Shown here piece after piece: positions 1-5,537 of a stretch of 5,696 nt of DNA. The notes under the pieces were generated by a model. The model had not been told where the DNA came from and searched no databases. It saw nothing but the letters and a program-made list of their open reading frames with translations. The translations under genes and the position numbers were made by a program. The stretch spans positions 1 to 5,696 of the forward strand of contig JAFDFW010000154.1 in NCBI GenBank assembly GCA_019309605.1, given 5' to 3'. Origin of the DNA: Deltaproteobacteria bacterium (GTDB lineage Bacteria; Myxococcota_A; Polyangia; Polyangiales; Houyiibacteriaceae). The first letter of the stretch is position 1, and each line of letters starts with the position of its first letter.

Positions 1-882
1 CGCCTTGAAGGCGTGAATCGCCGCCGCGCGGGGCGGAAGGGTTGCGCAGGCGATGGCTTTGAGCGCGTCGGCGACACCAGGCTCGGTCTTTTTGAGAGAT
101 TGTCGCGTCGGCTCGAGCGCTCGCCAAGCCTTCAGAAGCGCGAGGCGAAGTCCTCCGAGTGGTTCGAGCCCACCGGGCACCGCGCCGATTTCTAGGAACG
201 CGGGGGGTCCCAGCTCATCACGGAGGGCGAACACGCCGGCCCGCGCGCCGACGCCGAGCTCCCCCTTCAAGTAGAACGCTGCGGTCTGGGACCCGGCGGC
301 GGCCTTCTTCATCGGCTCGAGAGCATGGCGGATGCTGGCCGGAACGGGAGCAGGATGAAGTAAGCCAACCGACTGGCGGCACTCTTCGAGAAGCGGCCTG
401 CCTCGGTCGATGGCTTCTCCGTGCAACGAAAAGGAGCTGGTGCTGACGGAACGTCCGAAGAGATAGGTCCTCGACGCGGCTTCGCGAGACTCGACATCGA
501 GAACCACCTCGCCCGCGCGAGCCTGGTTGGCTAGCAGCTGTGCGCGATCGATCGCGCTGCCGCTATTCGTGAGACGGCCCGTGTCGTCGTGAGCCCGTTG
601 AATGTCGCCGCTTGCGATGCCAAACGCGATGGGAATCCCGCCGGCAGGCACGGGCTGGGACTCGGCTTCGGCGAGCAGGCGAAGGGCAAGGTTGATTGCG
701 GTCTTCAGCTCGTGAAGCGCGAAGTTCGCAACGACGGTGCCCGCGAGGGAGGACATGACCTCGCCGCCGCCGCCTTGGACCTCATTCGTGACGTACCGCG
801 CCCACTGCCCGGCGGCCGCGGTGGTCTCCTCTTCTTCGAAGGCGGGAGGCAGGATCCTGTGCCAGAGGACGAAACGTTCCAT
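1..882 (-). CDS. Degenerate class III cyclase-like / P-loop NTPase-like signalling protein, partial (N-terminal 294 residues)
   Basis: The frame is open from ATG at 882 to the left edge with no stop, so the C-terminus lies outside the window. Residues 1-150 resemble a class III nucleotidyl cyclase domain. FGIASGDI (about 87-94) matches the usual 'GIHTGEV' strand, GSAIDRAQLL (108-117) sits where cyclases have 'GxxVNxAxRL', and AGEVVLD (123-129) matches 'PGEILVS'. The catalytic residues are not visible: no Asp in the first strand (RFVLWHRIL), Thr in LAGTVVANF where the second metal-binding Asp is expected, and Asp and Leu in place of the substrate-binding Asn and Arg. Residues 203-253 resemble the start of an NTPase domain, but the P-loop reads GELGVGAR (207-214), lacking the Lys-Ser/Thr pair. 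I infer a sensory or scaffold pseudo-enzyme of the cyclase-ATPase-TPR type; a TPR C-terminus is only a guess. No Shine-Dalgarno precedes ATG 882, and an in-frame TAG lies five codons upstream. The gene itself is well supported, the family assignment only moderately. Confidence 0.8.
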   Translation of the reverse strand, partial: MERFVLWHRILPPAFEEEETTAAAGQWARYVTNEVQGGGGEVMSSLAGTVVANFALHELKTAINLALRLLAEAESQPVPAGGIPIAFGIASGDIQRAHDDTGRLTNSGSAIDRAQLLANQARAGEVVLDVESREAASRTYLFGRSVSTSSFSLHGEAIDRGRPLLEECRQSVGLLHPAPVPASIRHALEPMKKAAAGSQTAAFYLKGELGVGARAGVFALRDELGPPAFLEIGAVPGGLEPLGGLRLALLKAWRALEPTRQSLKKTEPGVADALKAIACATLPPRAAAIHAFKA

Positions 883-894
883 CGCAATGAACGG

Positions 895-948
895 CTAGGC
901 GCGCTCGAGCGCCGACGTCATGTCGGTCACGGTCTGAAAGATGCCCAT
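895..948 (-). CDS. Possible short upstream ORF or gene remnant, in frame with the cyclase-like gene
   Basis: A 17-codon ORF starts at ATG 948 and ends at TAG 895-897. It reads MGIFQTVTDMTSALERA. A strong Shine-Dalgarno, GAGGGGG (957-951 on the minus strand), lies just before the ATG, whereas the downstream gene start at 882 has none. Nearly every third codon position is G or C back to about 966 (a possible GTG start), and this drops further upstream, so the segment looks coding. It shares the reading frame of the cyclase-like gene, with only the TAG and four codons between the two. It may be a leader peptide that couples translation to ATG 882, the C-terminal remnant of a deleted upstream operon gene, or the true N-terminus of the downstream gene cut off by a nonsense mutation or sequencing error. 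It is short enough to be chance. Confidence 0.3.
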   Translation of the reverse strand: MGIFQTVTDMTSALERA

Positions 949-1043
949 GTCCCCCTCGTACAACACGATCCCACGCGGAGGGCCCCCTGTAAAGGGACTG
1001 AGCTTTCTCGACTTCCCAGTTCTGTTTGTGCTAGCTGGGGATC
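949..1043. promoter_or_regulatory. Divergent intergenic region
   Basis: This spacer separates the minus-strand cyclase-like gene and its short upstream ORF from the plus-strand epimerase, so promoters for both directions should lie here or run into the flanking codons. No convincing -35/-10 pair is visible on either strand. A small hairpin is possible at 985-996 (CCCT-GTAA-AGGG). On the plus strand a GGGG run at 1037-1040 is the only ribosome-binding candidate for the epimerase ATG. Calling this a promoter region is inferred from gene orientation alone. Confidence 0.45.
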
Positions 1044-2009
1044 ATGCTGAAGGGGGCGCACGTCCTGATTACCGGGGGCGCGGGGTTCATTGGGACCGCG
1101 TTGGCGGCGCGTCTTGCCGACGACAACCACGTCCGTGTCCTCGATATCCTGCGCCGAAACGCGCTTTCCGAGGCCGGCCTCGATCACCATCCGAACGTCG
1201 AGCTCATCGTCGGTGACGTTCGCGACATGTCGGCGGTTCGCCGGGCGGTGACTGGCTGCGAGTATGTGATCCACATGGCGTCGATCGCCGGCGTCGACAC
1301 GGTCTTGAAGAATCCCGTCGCGACCATGGAGATCTCTCTCGAAGGTACGATGAACGTTCTTCGTGCAGCCAACGACTGTACAGGCATCAAGCGGGTGATC
1401 GATTTCTCGACCAGCGAGGTTTTTGGATCGTACGCGTTTCGCGTCCGGGAAGCCGACGTCACCAGCCTCGGAGCGGTCGGCGAGGCCCGCTGGACCTACG
1501 CGGTCAGCAAGCTCGCCACGGAGCACCTCGCCCACAACTACTGGAAGCAGTTCAACCTTCCGACTGTCGCGATTCGCCCCTTCAACATTTTCGGGCCGGG
1601 ACAGGTGGGCGAAGGGGCGGTGCACGCGTTCGTGGTGCGAGCGCTCCAGGGCGAGAAGCTCCTCATCCACAACGAGGGCGACCAGATTCGCTCGTGGTGC
1701 TACATCGACGACATCGTCGAGGCGATTCTGCTCGCCATGGAGTGCGATGGGGCGGTCGGCGAGAGCTTCAACATCGGAAATCCGCGAAGCACCGTCACGA
1801 TCTACCAGCTTGCGCAGCTGATCGTCCGTCTCACCGGCAGCAAATCCCCCATCGAGTTCGTCGATTGGGACTTCCCGGACGTCGAGCTTCGCATTCCCGA
1901 CGTGAAGAAGGCCGAGAAGATATTGGGCTTCCGTGCGCACGTGGAGCTTGAGCAAGGGCTGCTCGACACGATCGAGTGGTATCGTCGCAAGCTCAGCGGC
2001 GAGGTGTGA
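1044..2009 (+). CDS. NAD-dependent nucleotide-sugar epimerase/dehydratase (extended SDR family)
   Basis: This 321-residue protein is full length for the extended short-chain dehydrogenase/reductase family. The N-terminal Rossmann fold carries GGAGFIG (11-17), and Asp34 at the end of the second strand should bind the adenosine ribose of NAD. GDVRD (57-61) is the usual adenine-pocket loop. The catalytic set is visible: STSEVFG (122-128), comparable to STDEVYG of dTDP-glucose 4,6-dehydratases, and the YAVSK pair Tyr152/Lys156. RPFNIFGPGQ (178-187) and the later RSWCYIDD and FNIGNP motifs form the sugar-nucleotide pocket. The enzyme is cytosolic and would modify a UDP-, dTDP- or GDP-linked sugar through a 4-keto intermediate, probably for surface polysaccharide or glycolipid. 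Whether it is an epimerase, dehydratase or decarboxylase cannot be told from motifs. ATG 1044 is the first start after an in-frame TAG at 1032. The stop lies 1 bp before the next start, which suggests co-translation with the TPR gene. Confidence 0.93.
   Translation: MLKGAHVLITGGAGFIGTALAARLADDNHVRVLDILRRNALSEAGLDHHPNVELIVGDVRDMSAVRRAVTGCEYVIHMASIAGVDTVLKNPVATMEISLEGTMNVLRAANDCTGIKRVIDFSTSEVFGSYAFRVREADVTSLGAVGEARWTYAVSKLATEHLAHNYWKQFNLPTVAIRPFNIFGPGQVGEGAVHAFVVRALQGEKLLIHNEGDQIRSWCYIDDIVEAILLAMECDGAVGESFNIGNPRSTVTIYQLAQLIVRLTGSKSPIEFVDWDFPDVELRIPDVKKAEKILGFRAHVELEQGLLDTIEWYRRKLSGEV
2001..2006 (+). promoter_or_regulatory. Ribosome binding site of the TPR gene inside the epimerase 3' end
   Basis: GAGGTG lies four bases before ATG 2011 and overlaps the last codons of the epimerase. 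It decides the start: the reading frame is open further upstream, but only inside the epimerase. The overlap also implies that translation of the two genes is coupled. Confidence 0.7.
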
Positions 2010-2010
2010 A

Positions 2011-3108
2011 ATGGCCGGCGGTTCTCCGCGGGTTTATGATCTGTCTGCCGCGCGTCCCGAACGTTGGTTCGAGGAAGTGCTCGAGCAGTCGAAGGATTTC
2101 GAAAAGGCGTGTGAGCTCATCGGACGCAGCACGCTCGGGCTCGCGCTCATTGCGGGCGCGCGCATCCTCAGCCTGACGGCGAACCCTCACTCGCAGGACC
2201 GCGCGACGGTTGAGTTCTCGATTGGTCAAGATCCAACGGTTCGGCAAGTGCCACTTTCTGAGTTTCGTGAGACGATCGGACAGCTCCTTCTGACGCCGCT
2301 GCAGAGCTGGAGCCTTTCCGACGACCCCGACGTGGAGGGGCTGCAATCGCACATCGGCGGCCGGTACATGCTCGAGGCCTCCTTGTTCCAAGTGGAGCCG
2401 CTCGAGCTTCGGCATGACCTTGGCCTTTCCGAGGTCACTCTCCACTTCAACGGTCTTCGACATGTGTTGGCGCTCGACGATTTTAGAGACGTGCTTGACG
2501 AGCGTGTGCGCTCCGAGCTCGGGCTCGACCAGCAGGATGATGTTGCGATCGACCTGACCATCGTGGACCAGGCGGAAGAGGCCAACGCCCACGGGAACTG
2601 GGGGGCCACGGTCGCCATGCTCACCCCCTGGCTGACCCCAATTTCGATGCTCTTGCGCACCGGGGAAGCGGAGGGCCTCACCGAGGACGTCCGCGGGCGT
2701 TTGTCGACCAGCCTCGATCTGCTCGGCACGGCGTATGCGAACATGGGTCAGCTCGACGCCGCCAACGAGGTTTTACGGCTTGGGATTCAATGGGCCGGCG
2801 AATCGGGAAAGGCGGCGGGTCTGTTTCTCGCCCTGGGACGGGCGTCGGTCGCGAGCGAGAAACACGGCGAGGCGATCGGGCTCCTTCGTCGAGCCATTCG
2901 ACTCGGTGCCGAGGAAAGCGACGCGTTGCCGCTTCTGGCGCAATCGCTGAGTGCCCGCGAGCAGAGCTTGGCCGCGATGGTATGCAACGAGCGGGCGCGA
3001 ACTCTGGGTGCGGACCCCGCCGACTTGGAGGCCCTCGCTGCCGAGCTGCGAACGCGTCTCGGCGACGCTTGGCCGACGTTTAAGGCCTGGATGAGCGAGC
3101 CCCAGTAG
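2011..3108 (+). CDS. Tetratricopeptide repeat protein with a duplicated N-terminal module of unknown function
   Basis: From ATG 2011 the product has 365 residues, with no signal peptide or membrane segment, so it is probably cytosolic. The C-terminal part (about 186-335) is helical and TPR-like. The clearest units are about 232-264 (SLDLLGTAYANMGQLDAANE and following), 268-300 (LFLALGRASVASEKHGEAIG and following) and a weaker one at 303-335. A TPR-like helix pair at 186-215 precedes them. TPRs mediate protein-protein contacts, and no catalytic motif is seen. Residues 65-92 and 142-165 look like two copies of one module: a T-x-x-F strand, a Gly turn, an R-x-V strand, then an FR-containing helix. 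The family of this N-terminal part is not recognised. The gene sits 1 bp after the epimerase and 43 bp before glpK, so a scaffold or regulatory role toward one of these is possible but unproven. Confidence 0.85.
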   Translation: MAGGSPRVYDLSAARPERWFEEVLEQSKDFEKACELIGRSTLGLALIAGARILSLTANPHSQDRATVEFSIGQDPTVRQVPLSEFRETIGQLLLTPLQSWSLSDDPDVEGLQSHIGGRYMLEASLFQVEPLELRHDLGLSEVTLHFNGLRHVLALDDFRDVLDERVRSELGLDQQDDVAIDLTIVDQAEEANAHGNWGATVAMLTPWLTPISMLLRTGEAEGLTEDVRGRLSTSLDLLGTAYANMGQLDAANEVLRLGIQWAGESGKAAGLFLALGRASVASEKHGEAIGLLRRAIRLGAEESDALPLLAQSLSAREQSLAAMVCNERARTLGADPADLEALAAELRTRLGDAWPTFKAWMSEPQ

Positions 3109-3112
3109 TCGC

Positions 3113-3141
3113 TTTACTTTGCTCGCGAGGCTTCGTACCGT
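3113..3141 (+). promoter_or_regulatory. Weak candidate promoter before glpK
   Basis: TTTACT (3113-3118) and TACCGT (3136-3141) are 17 bases apart in the 43-bp gap between the TPR gene and glpK. Each matches the sigma-70 consensus only partly. Transcription from here would start within a few bases of the glpK ATG, giving an almost leaderless message. That would fit the lack of a Shine-Dalgarno before ATG 3152. This is speculative. Confidence 0.2.
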
Positions 3142-3151
3142 AGCCGTTCGC

Positions 3152-4636
3152 ATGTCGGGCTTTCTTTTGTCGATCGATCAGGGAACCACCGGTTCCACCG
3201 CGCTGCTTTTGTCTCCCAAAGGGCAGATTCTAGGGCGAGCGAACCATGAGTTTCCGCAGCATTTCCCAAGGCCAGGCTGGGTCGAGCACGATCTCGACGA
3301 GATTTGGAAGAGCGTCGGCGATGCCGTGTCTGAGGCAATCGAGCGGGCGGGTGTGGCTCCGACCGATTGCCTGGGTATAGGCATCACCAATCAGCGGGAA
3401 ACCACGGTCCTTTGGGACCGGAACACCGGCAAAGCCGTCCACCGCGCCATCGTCTGGCAGGACCGGCGCACCGCAGACCGCTGCCAAGAGCTCAAAGATG
3501 CGGGCAAAGAAGAGATGTTCCGTCAGCGCACCGGGCTGGTGCTCGATCCCTACTTGGCCGGAACCAAGCTCGAATGGCTTCTCGACCAGGTCGACGGCGC
3601 GCGGGCGCGCGCGGAGAAGGGCGAGCTGGCCTTTGGTACGATCGACTCCTGGTTGGTTTACCGGTTGTCCGGCGGCAAGGCGCACGTGACTGATGCGAGC
3701 AACGCCTCGCGGACGCTTCTGTATGACATTGGCGAAGGACACTGGGACGAGGAGCTTGCGGCCGAGCTGCACGTGCCGATGGTTTTGTTGCCCGAGGTGC
3801 GAAGCTGTTCCGAGGTGTATGCGCACACCTCCGGCGTCCCTGGTTTGCCCGACGGGATCCCCATTGCCGGAATGGCGGGGGACCAGCAGGCGGCCTTGTT
3901 TGGTCAGACCTGCTTCGAGGTGGGTGACGCCAAGTGCACGTACGGCACGGGTGCGTTCCTACTCATGAACACCGGAACGGACCTGGTACACTCCAAGAAC
4001 GGGCTCCTCACCACGATCGCGTGGCGGCTCGGCGATCAGACGGTGTATGCGCTCGAAGGCAGCGCGTTCATCGCCGGCGCCGCGGTCCAATGGCTGCGTG
4101 ACGGGCTCGGCTTGATCGCTTCCTCCGACGAAATCGAAGCCAAGGCGAGGGAAGTCGATGCGACGGGTGACGTCGTGTTCGTGCCTGCATTGGCGGGGTT
4201 GGGGGCACCGTATTGGGACCCGCATGCGCGTGGCCTCATTTACGGGCTTACGAGAGATACGACGGCCGCACATTTGGCGCGCGCAACTCTCGAAGGAATG
4301 GCGTTCCAAATCGTCGACCTGGTCGACGCCATGCAGGCCGACGCCGATCGCCCTATAAAGCGTTTGAGGGTCGACGGTGGTGCGGCCCGCAATGACTTAC
4401 TTATGCAATTTGAAGCCGACATGCTGGGGGTGACGATCGACCGTCCCGAGAATGTCGAAACGACTGCCTTAGGAGCTGCTTACTTAGCTGGAATGGCCGT
4501 TGGTGTATTCGACGGTCTTGGTTCTATTATAGATGCTTACCGTATCGAGCGTAGCTTTGAGTCTCAGGTCACCCAACCCGAACGAGACGGGCACTTGAGA
4601 CGATGGCGCGACGCGGTGCGGCGGGCGCGAAGCTAG
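3152..4636 (+). CDS. glpK: Glycerol kinase
   Basis: GlpK phosphorylates glycerol with ATP to sn-glycerol 3-phosphate, feeding lipid synthesis and glycolysis; it is cytosolic and of the FGGY/ASKHA fold. From ATG 3152 the product has 494 residues, close to E. coli GlpK (about 500). The ATP loop DQGTTGST spans 9-16. The glycerol-binding set is complete, at positions one lower than in E. coli: Arg82-Glu83 (NQRET), Trp102, Tyr134, Asp244 (GDQQAALFG) and Phe269. FGGY signatures appear at LAGTKLEWLLDQ (135-146) and GLIYGLTRDTTAAHLARATL. In the loop that carries the fructose-1,6-bisphosphate site in E. coli (GGKGGTR), this protein reads SGVPGLPDG (227-235), with Gly235 at the position of the key Arg236, so that allosteric control is probably absent. 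An in-frame TTG at 3119 would add 11 residues, but the family start fits ATG 3152. No Shine-Dalgarno is visible. The last 80 or so codons are lower in GC and include three TTA codons. No glpF or glpD is adjacent. Confidence 0.97.
   Translation: MSGFLLSIDQGTTGSTALLLSPKGQILGRANHEFPQHFPRPGWVEHDLDEIWKSVGDAVSEAIERAGVAPTDCLGIGITNQRETTVLWDRNTGKAVHRAIVWQDRRTADRCQELKDAGKEEMFRQRTGLVLDPYLAGTKLEWLLDQVDGARARAEKGELAFGTIDSWLVYRLSGGKAHVTDASNASRTLLYDIGEGHWDEELAAELHVPMVLLPEVRSCSEVYAHTSGVPGLPDGIPIAGMAGDQQAALFGQTCFEVGDAKCTYGTGAFLLMNTGTDLVHSKNGLLTTIAWRLGDQTVYALEGSAFIAGAAVQWLRDGLGLIASSDEIEAKAREVDATGDVVFVPALAGLGAPYWDPHARGLIYGLTRDTTAAHLARATLEGMAFQIVDLVDAMQADADRPIKRLRVDGGAARNDLLMQFEADMLGVTIDRPENVETTALGAAYLAGMAVGVFDGLGSIIDAYRIERSFESQVTQPERDGHLRRWRDAVRRARS
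4500..4530 (+). promoter_or_regulatory. Weak candidate internal promoter in the glpK 3' end
   Basis: TATTAT (4525-4530) matches five of six bases of the sigma-70 -10 box, within the most AT-rich stretch of the window. The best upstream -35 candidate, TTGGTG (4500-4505), is poor and 19 bases away. If active it would drive the UPF0158 gene, whose ATG lies about 117 bases downstream. Base composition alone could produce this match. Confidence 0.2.
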
Positions 4637-4647
4637 ATGGGAATAAC

Positions 4648-5379
4648 ATGAGCGAGAATGATGTCGGGCAAGACAACAAAGAAGAACTAGATGTACCGGT
4701 AGCTTGGGAGGCACTCGAAGACGCATTTGAAAACAACGCACCTGAGGTGCACAGCTACTTGCATTTCGACACGGGCGAAGTGATCCGCATCGTCGACGGG
4801 GTCGCAGACCCTTCCATGCACACGCGCATCGTCGGCGATAGCCGCTACCTCCGAATCGATCCGGTTTCGTCTCGTGAGCAATATCGATGGATGGAGCGCT
4901 TCATCGCGACCGTCGAGGACGAGGATCTGCGGCGGCAGCTCAACATCTCGATCGACGGAAAGGGCGCGTTTAGGCGTTTCAAGGACGCGCTGGTGAACCA
5001 TCCGGTCGATCGGGAACGCTGGTTCGCGTTTCGGTCCGAGCGTCTGCGCTCCTGCATGGACTCGTGGCTGACGGCCCACGGGATCCACTCGGTGGAGCGG
5101 CCCACTTGGCACGTTCCGACCGCCCAGGACATCGGGGAAGTCCAGCCGGAAACCACGAAACCGGCTGAGCCGGACGAGCGAGTCAGCCGGGTGGCGGTGA
5201 GTGACGCCCACCGGAAGAGGCTCCATGCGCTGGTCGATGGCCTTTCGCCTCGAGACATGGAGACGGCCGGAACCTTCCTGGAATTCCTCCAGGGCCGGCA
5301 TCACGCTCCGTCAGTGCCAACCAAGGTCGCCTCCGAGCCAGCCGTCGCCGAGGCACCCTCGCTGGCCGAATCGGAGTAA
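4648..5379 (+). CDS. UPF0158 family protein with C-terminal extension
   Basis: From ATG 4648 the product has 243 residues. Residues 16-146 match the UPF0158 family (Pfam PF03682 as I recall it), whose function is unknown. Visible hallmarks are an early helix (WEALEDAFENN), a Y-L-x-F-D-T-G-E-V-I strand pair (37-46), YRWMERFIATVEDEDLRRQL (79-98), the signature GKGAFRRFKD (104-113) and WFAFRSE (125-131). Typical members end near the equivalent of residue 146. Here about 97 more residues follow: an acidic, Pro-rich linker, a short amphipathic helix region LHALVDGLSPRDMETAGTFL with EFLQGR (about 191-217), and a low-complexity Ala/Pro/Glu tail. No signal or membrane segment is seen. An alternative ATG at 4603 would overlap glpK by 34 bases and is less likely; ATG 4648 has a modest purine-rich ATGGGAA upstream and leaves 11 bp after glpK. 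It is probably co-transcribed with glpK. The first 30 or so codons are AT-richer than the rest. Confidence 0.88.
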   Translation: MSENDVGQDNKEELDVPVAWEALEDAFENNAPEVHSYLHFDTGEVIRIVDGVADPSMHTRIVGDSRYLRIDPVSSREQYRWMERFIATVEDEDLRRQLNISIDGKGAFRRFKDALVNHPVDRERWFAFRSERLRSCMDSWLTAHGIHSVERPTWHVPTAQDIGEVQPETTKPAEPDERVSRVAVSDAHRKRLHALVDGLSPRDMETAGTFLEFLQGRHHAPSVPTKVASEPAVAEAPSLAESE

Positions 5380-5411
5380 GAACCTCCTCGTCCTGGTTTG
5401 AACCTAGGCGG

Positions 5412-5424
5412 GGGCGCATCGCCC
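5412..5424. repeat. Small GC-rich hairpin downstream of the UPF0158 gene
   Basis: GGGCG-CAT-CGCCC is a perfect 5-bp stem with a 3-base loop, about 32 bases after the UPF0158 stop. No T-run follows, so it is not a canonical intrinsic terminator. It could slow or protect the 3' end of the upstream transcript. Confidence 0.4.
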
Positions 5425-5426
5425 GA

Positions 5427-5461
5427 CCACTATATGTAGTGGGGGTCACCCACTGACCCTC
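5427..5461. repeat. Cluster of overlapping inverted repeats upstream of smc
   Basis: Three perfect stems share bases. H1 is CCACTA-TATG-TAGTGG (5427-5442). H2 is AGTGGG-GGTCA-CCCACT (5438-5454). H3 is GGGTCA-CCCAC-TGACCC (5443-5459), extendable to 5441-5461 with one G-U pair. H1 and H3 can form side by side, while H2 excludes both. The element could be an RNA switch or attenuator in the 5' leader of smc or the 3' end of the upstream operon. It could also be a DNA operator, since (C)CCACT recurs in alternating orientation. No T-tract follows, so termination, if any, would not be the standard intrinsic type. Confidence 0.5.
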
Positions 5462-5481
5462 GCTTCTGGTCGCGTAAACCG

Positions 5482-5510
5482 TTGCAATATCGTATGTTCA
5501 GTGATAGCCA
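5482..5510 (+). promoter_or_regulatory. Candidate smc promoter
   Basis: TTGCAA (5482-5487, four of six consensus bases) lies 17 bases before TAGCCA (5505-5510, a weak -10), in an AT-richer patch of the spacer. A transcript from here would have a leader of roughly 20 bases before the smc GTG and would not include the upstream hairpins. The -10 match is poor, so confidence is low. Confidence 0.25.
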
Positions 5511-5537
5511 CGTCCAACTACTCCTTTGGGGGGCATC

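Noticed and set aside
765..776. GCC-type triplet run in the cyclase-like gene
   Set aside because: It encodes four Gly codons in a row, which is ordinary in GC-rich coding sequence and too short to call a repeat.
589..1050. 153-codon plus-strand frame at the left side
   Set aside because: It is antisense to the open minus-strand cyclase-like gene and its upstream segment. Its product is low-complexity Gly/Arg-rich, and the minus frame gives the protein-like sequence.
927..1955. 342-codon open frame on the minus strand opposite the epimerase
   Set aside because: It lies almost entirely antisense to a gene with clear SDR motifs. Its translation is rich in Arg, Asp and Val with no recognisable motif, as expected for the reverse frame of a GC-rich gene.
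1933..2010. Upstream extension of the TPR gene to ATG 1933
   Set aside because: It would overlap the end of the epimerase by 77 bases, and the extra 26 residues look like an out-of-frame shadow. ATG 2011 has a good Shine-Dalgarno.
1993..2744. Minus-strand open frames opposite the TPR gene
   Set aside because: They mirror codon bias on the other strand, have no Shine-Dalgarno and no recognisable domain.
3230..3826. 198-codon minus-strand frame inside glpK
   Set aside because: It is fully antisense to a well-supported glycerol kinase, with no motifs of its own.
4687..5304. 205-codon minus-strand frame opposite the UPF0158 gene
   Set aside because: The plus-strand frame carries the UPF0158 signature; this frame has none.
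5412..5461. Intrinsic terminator after the UPF0158 gene
   Set aside because: Stems are present, but no T-run follows any of them, so a canonical Rho-independent terminator cannot be claimed.
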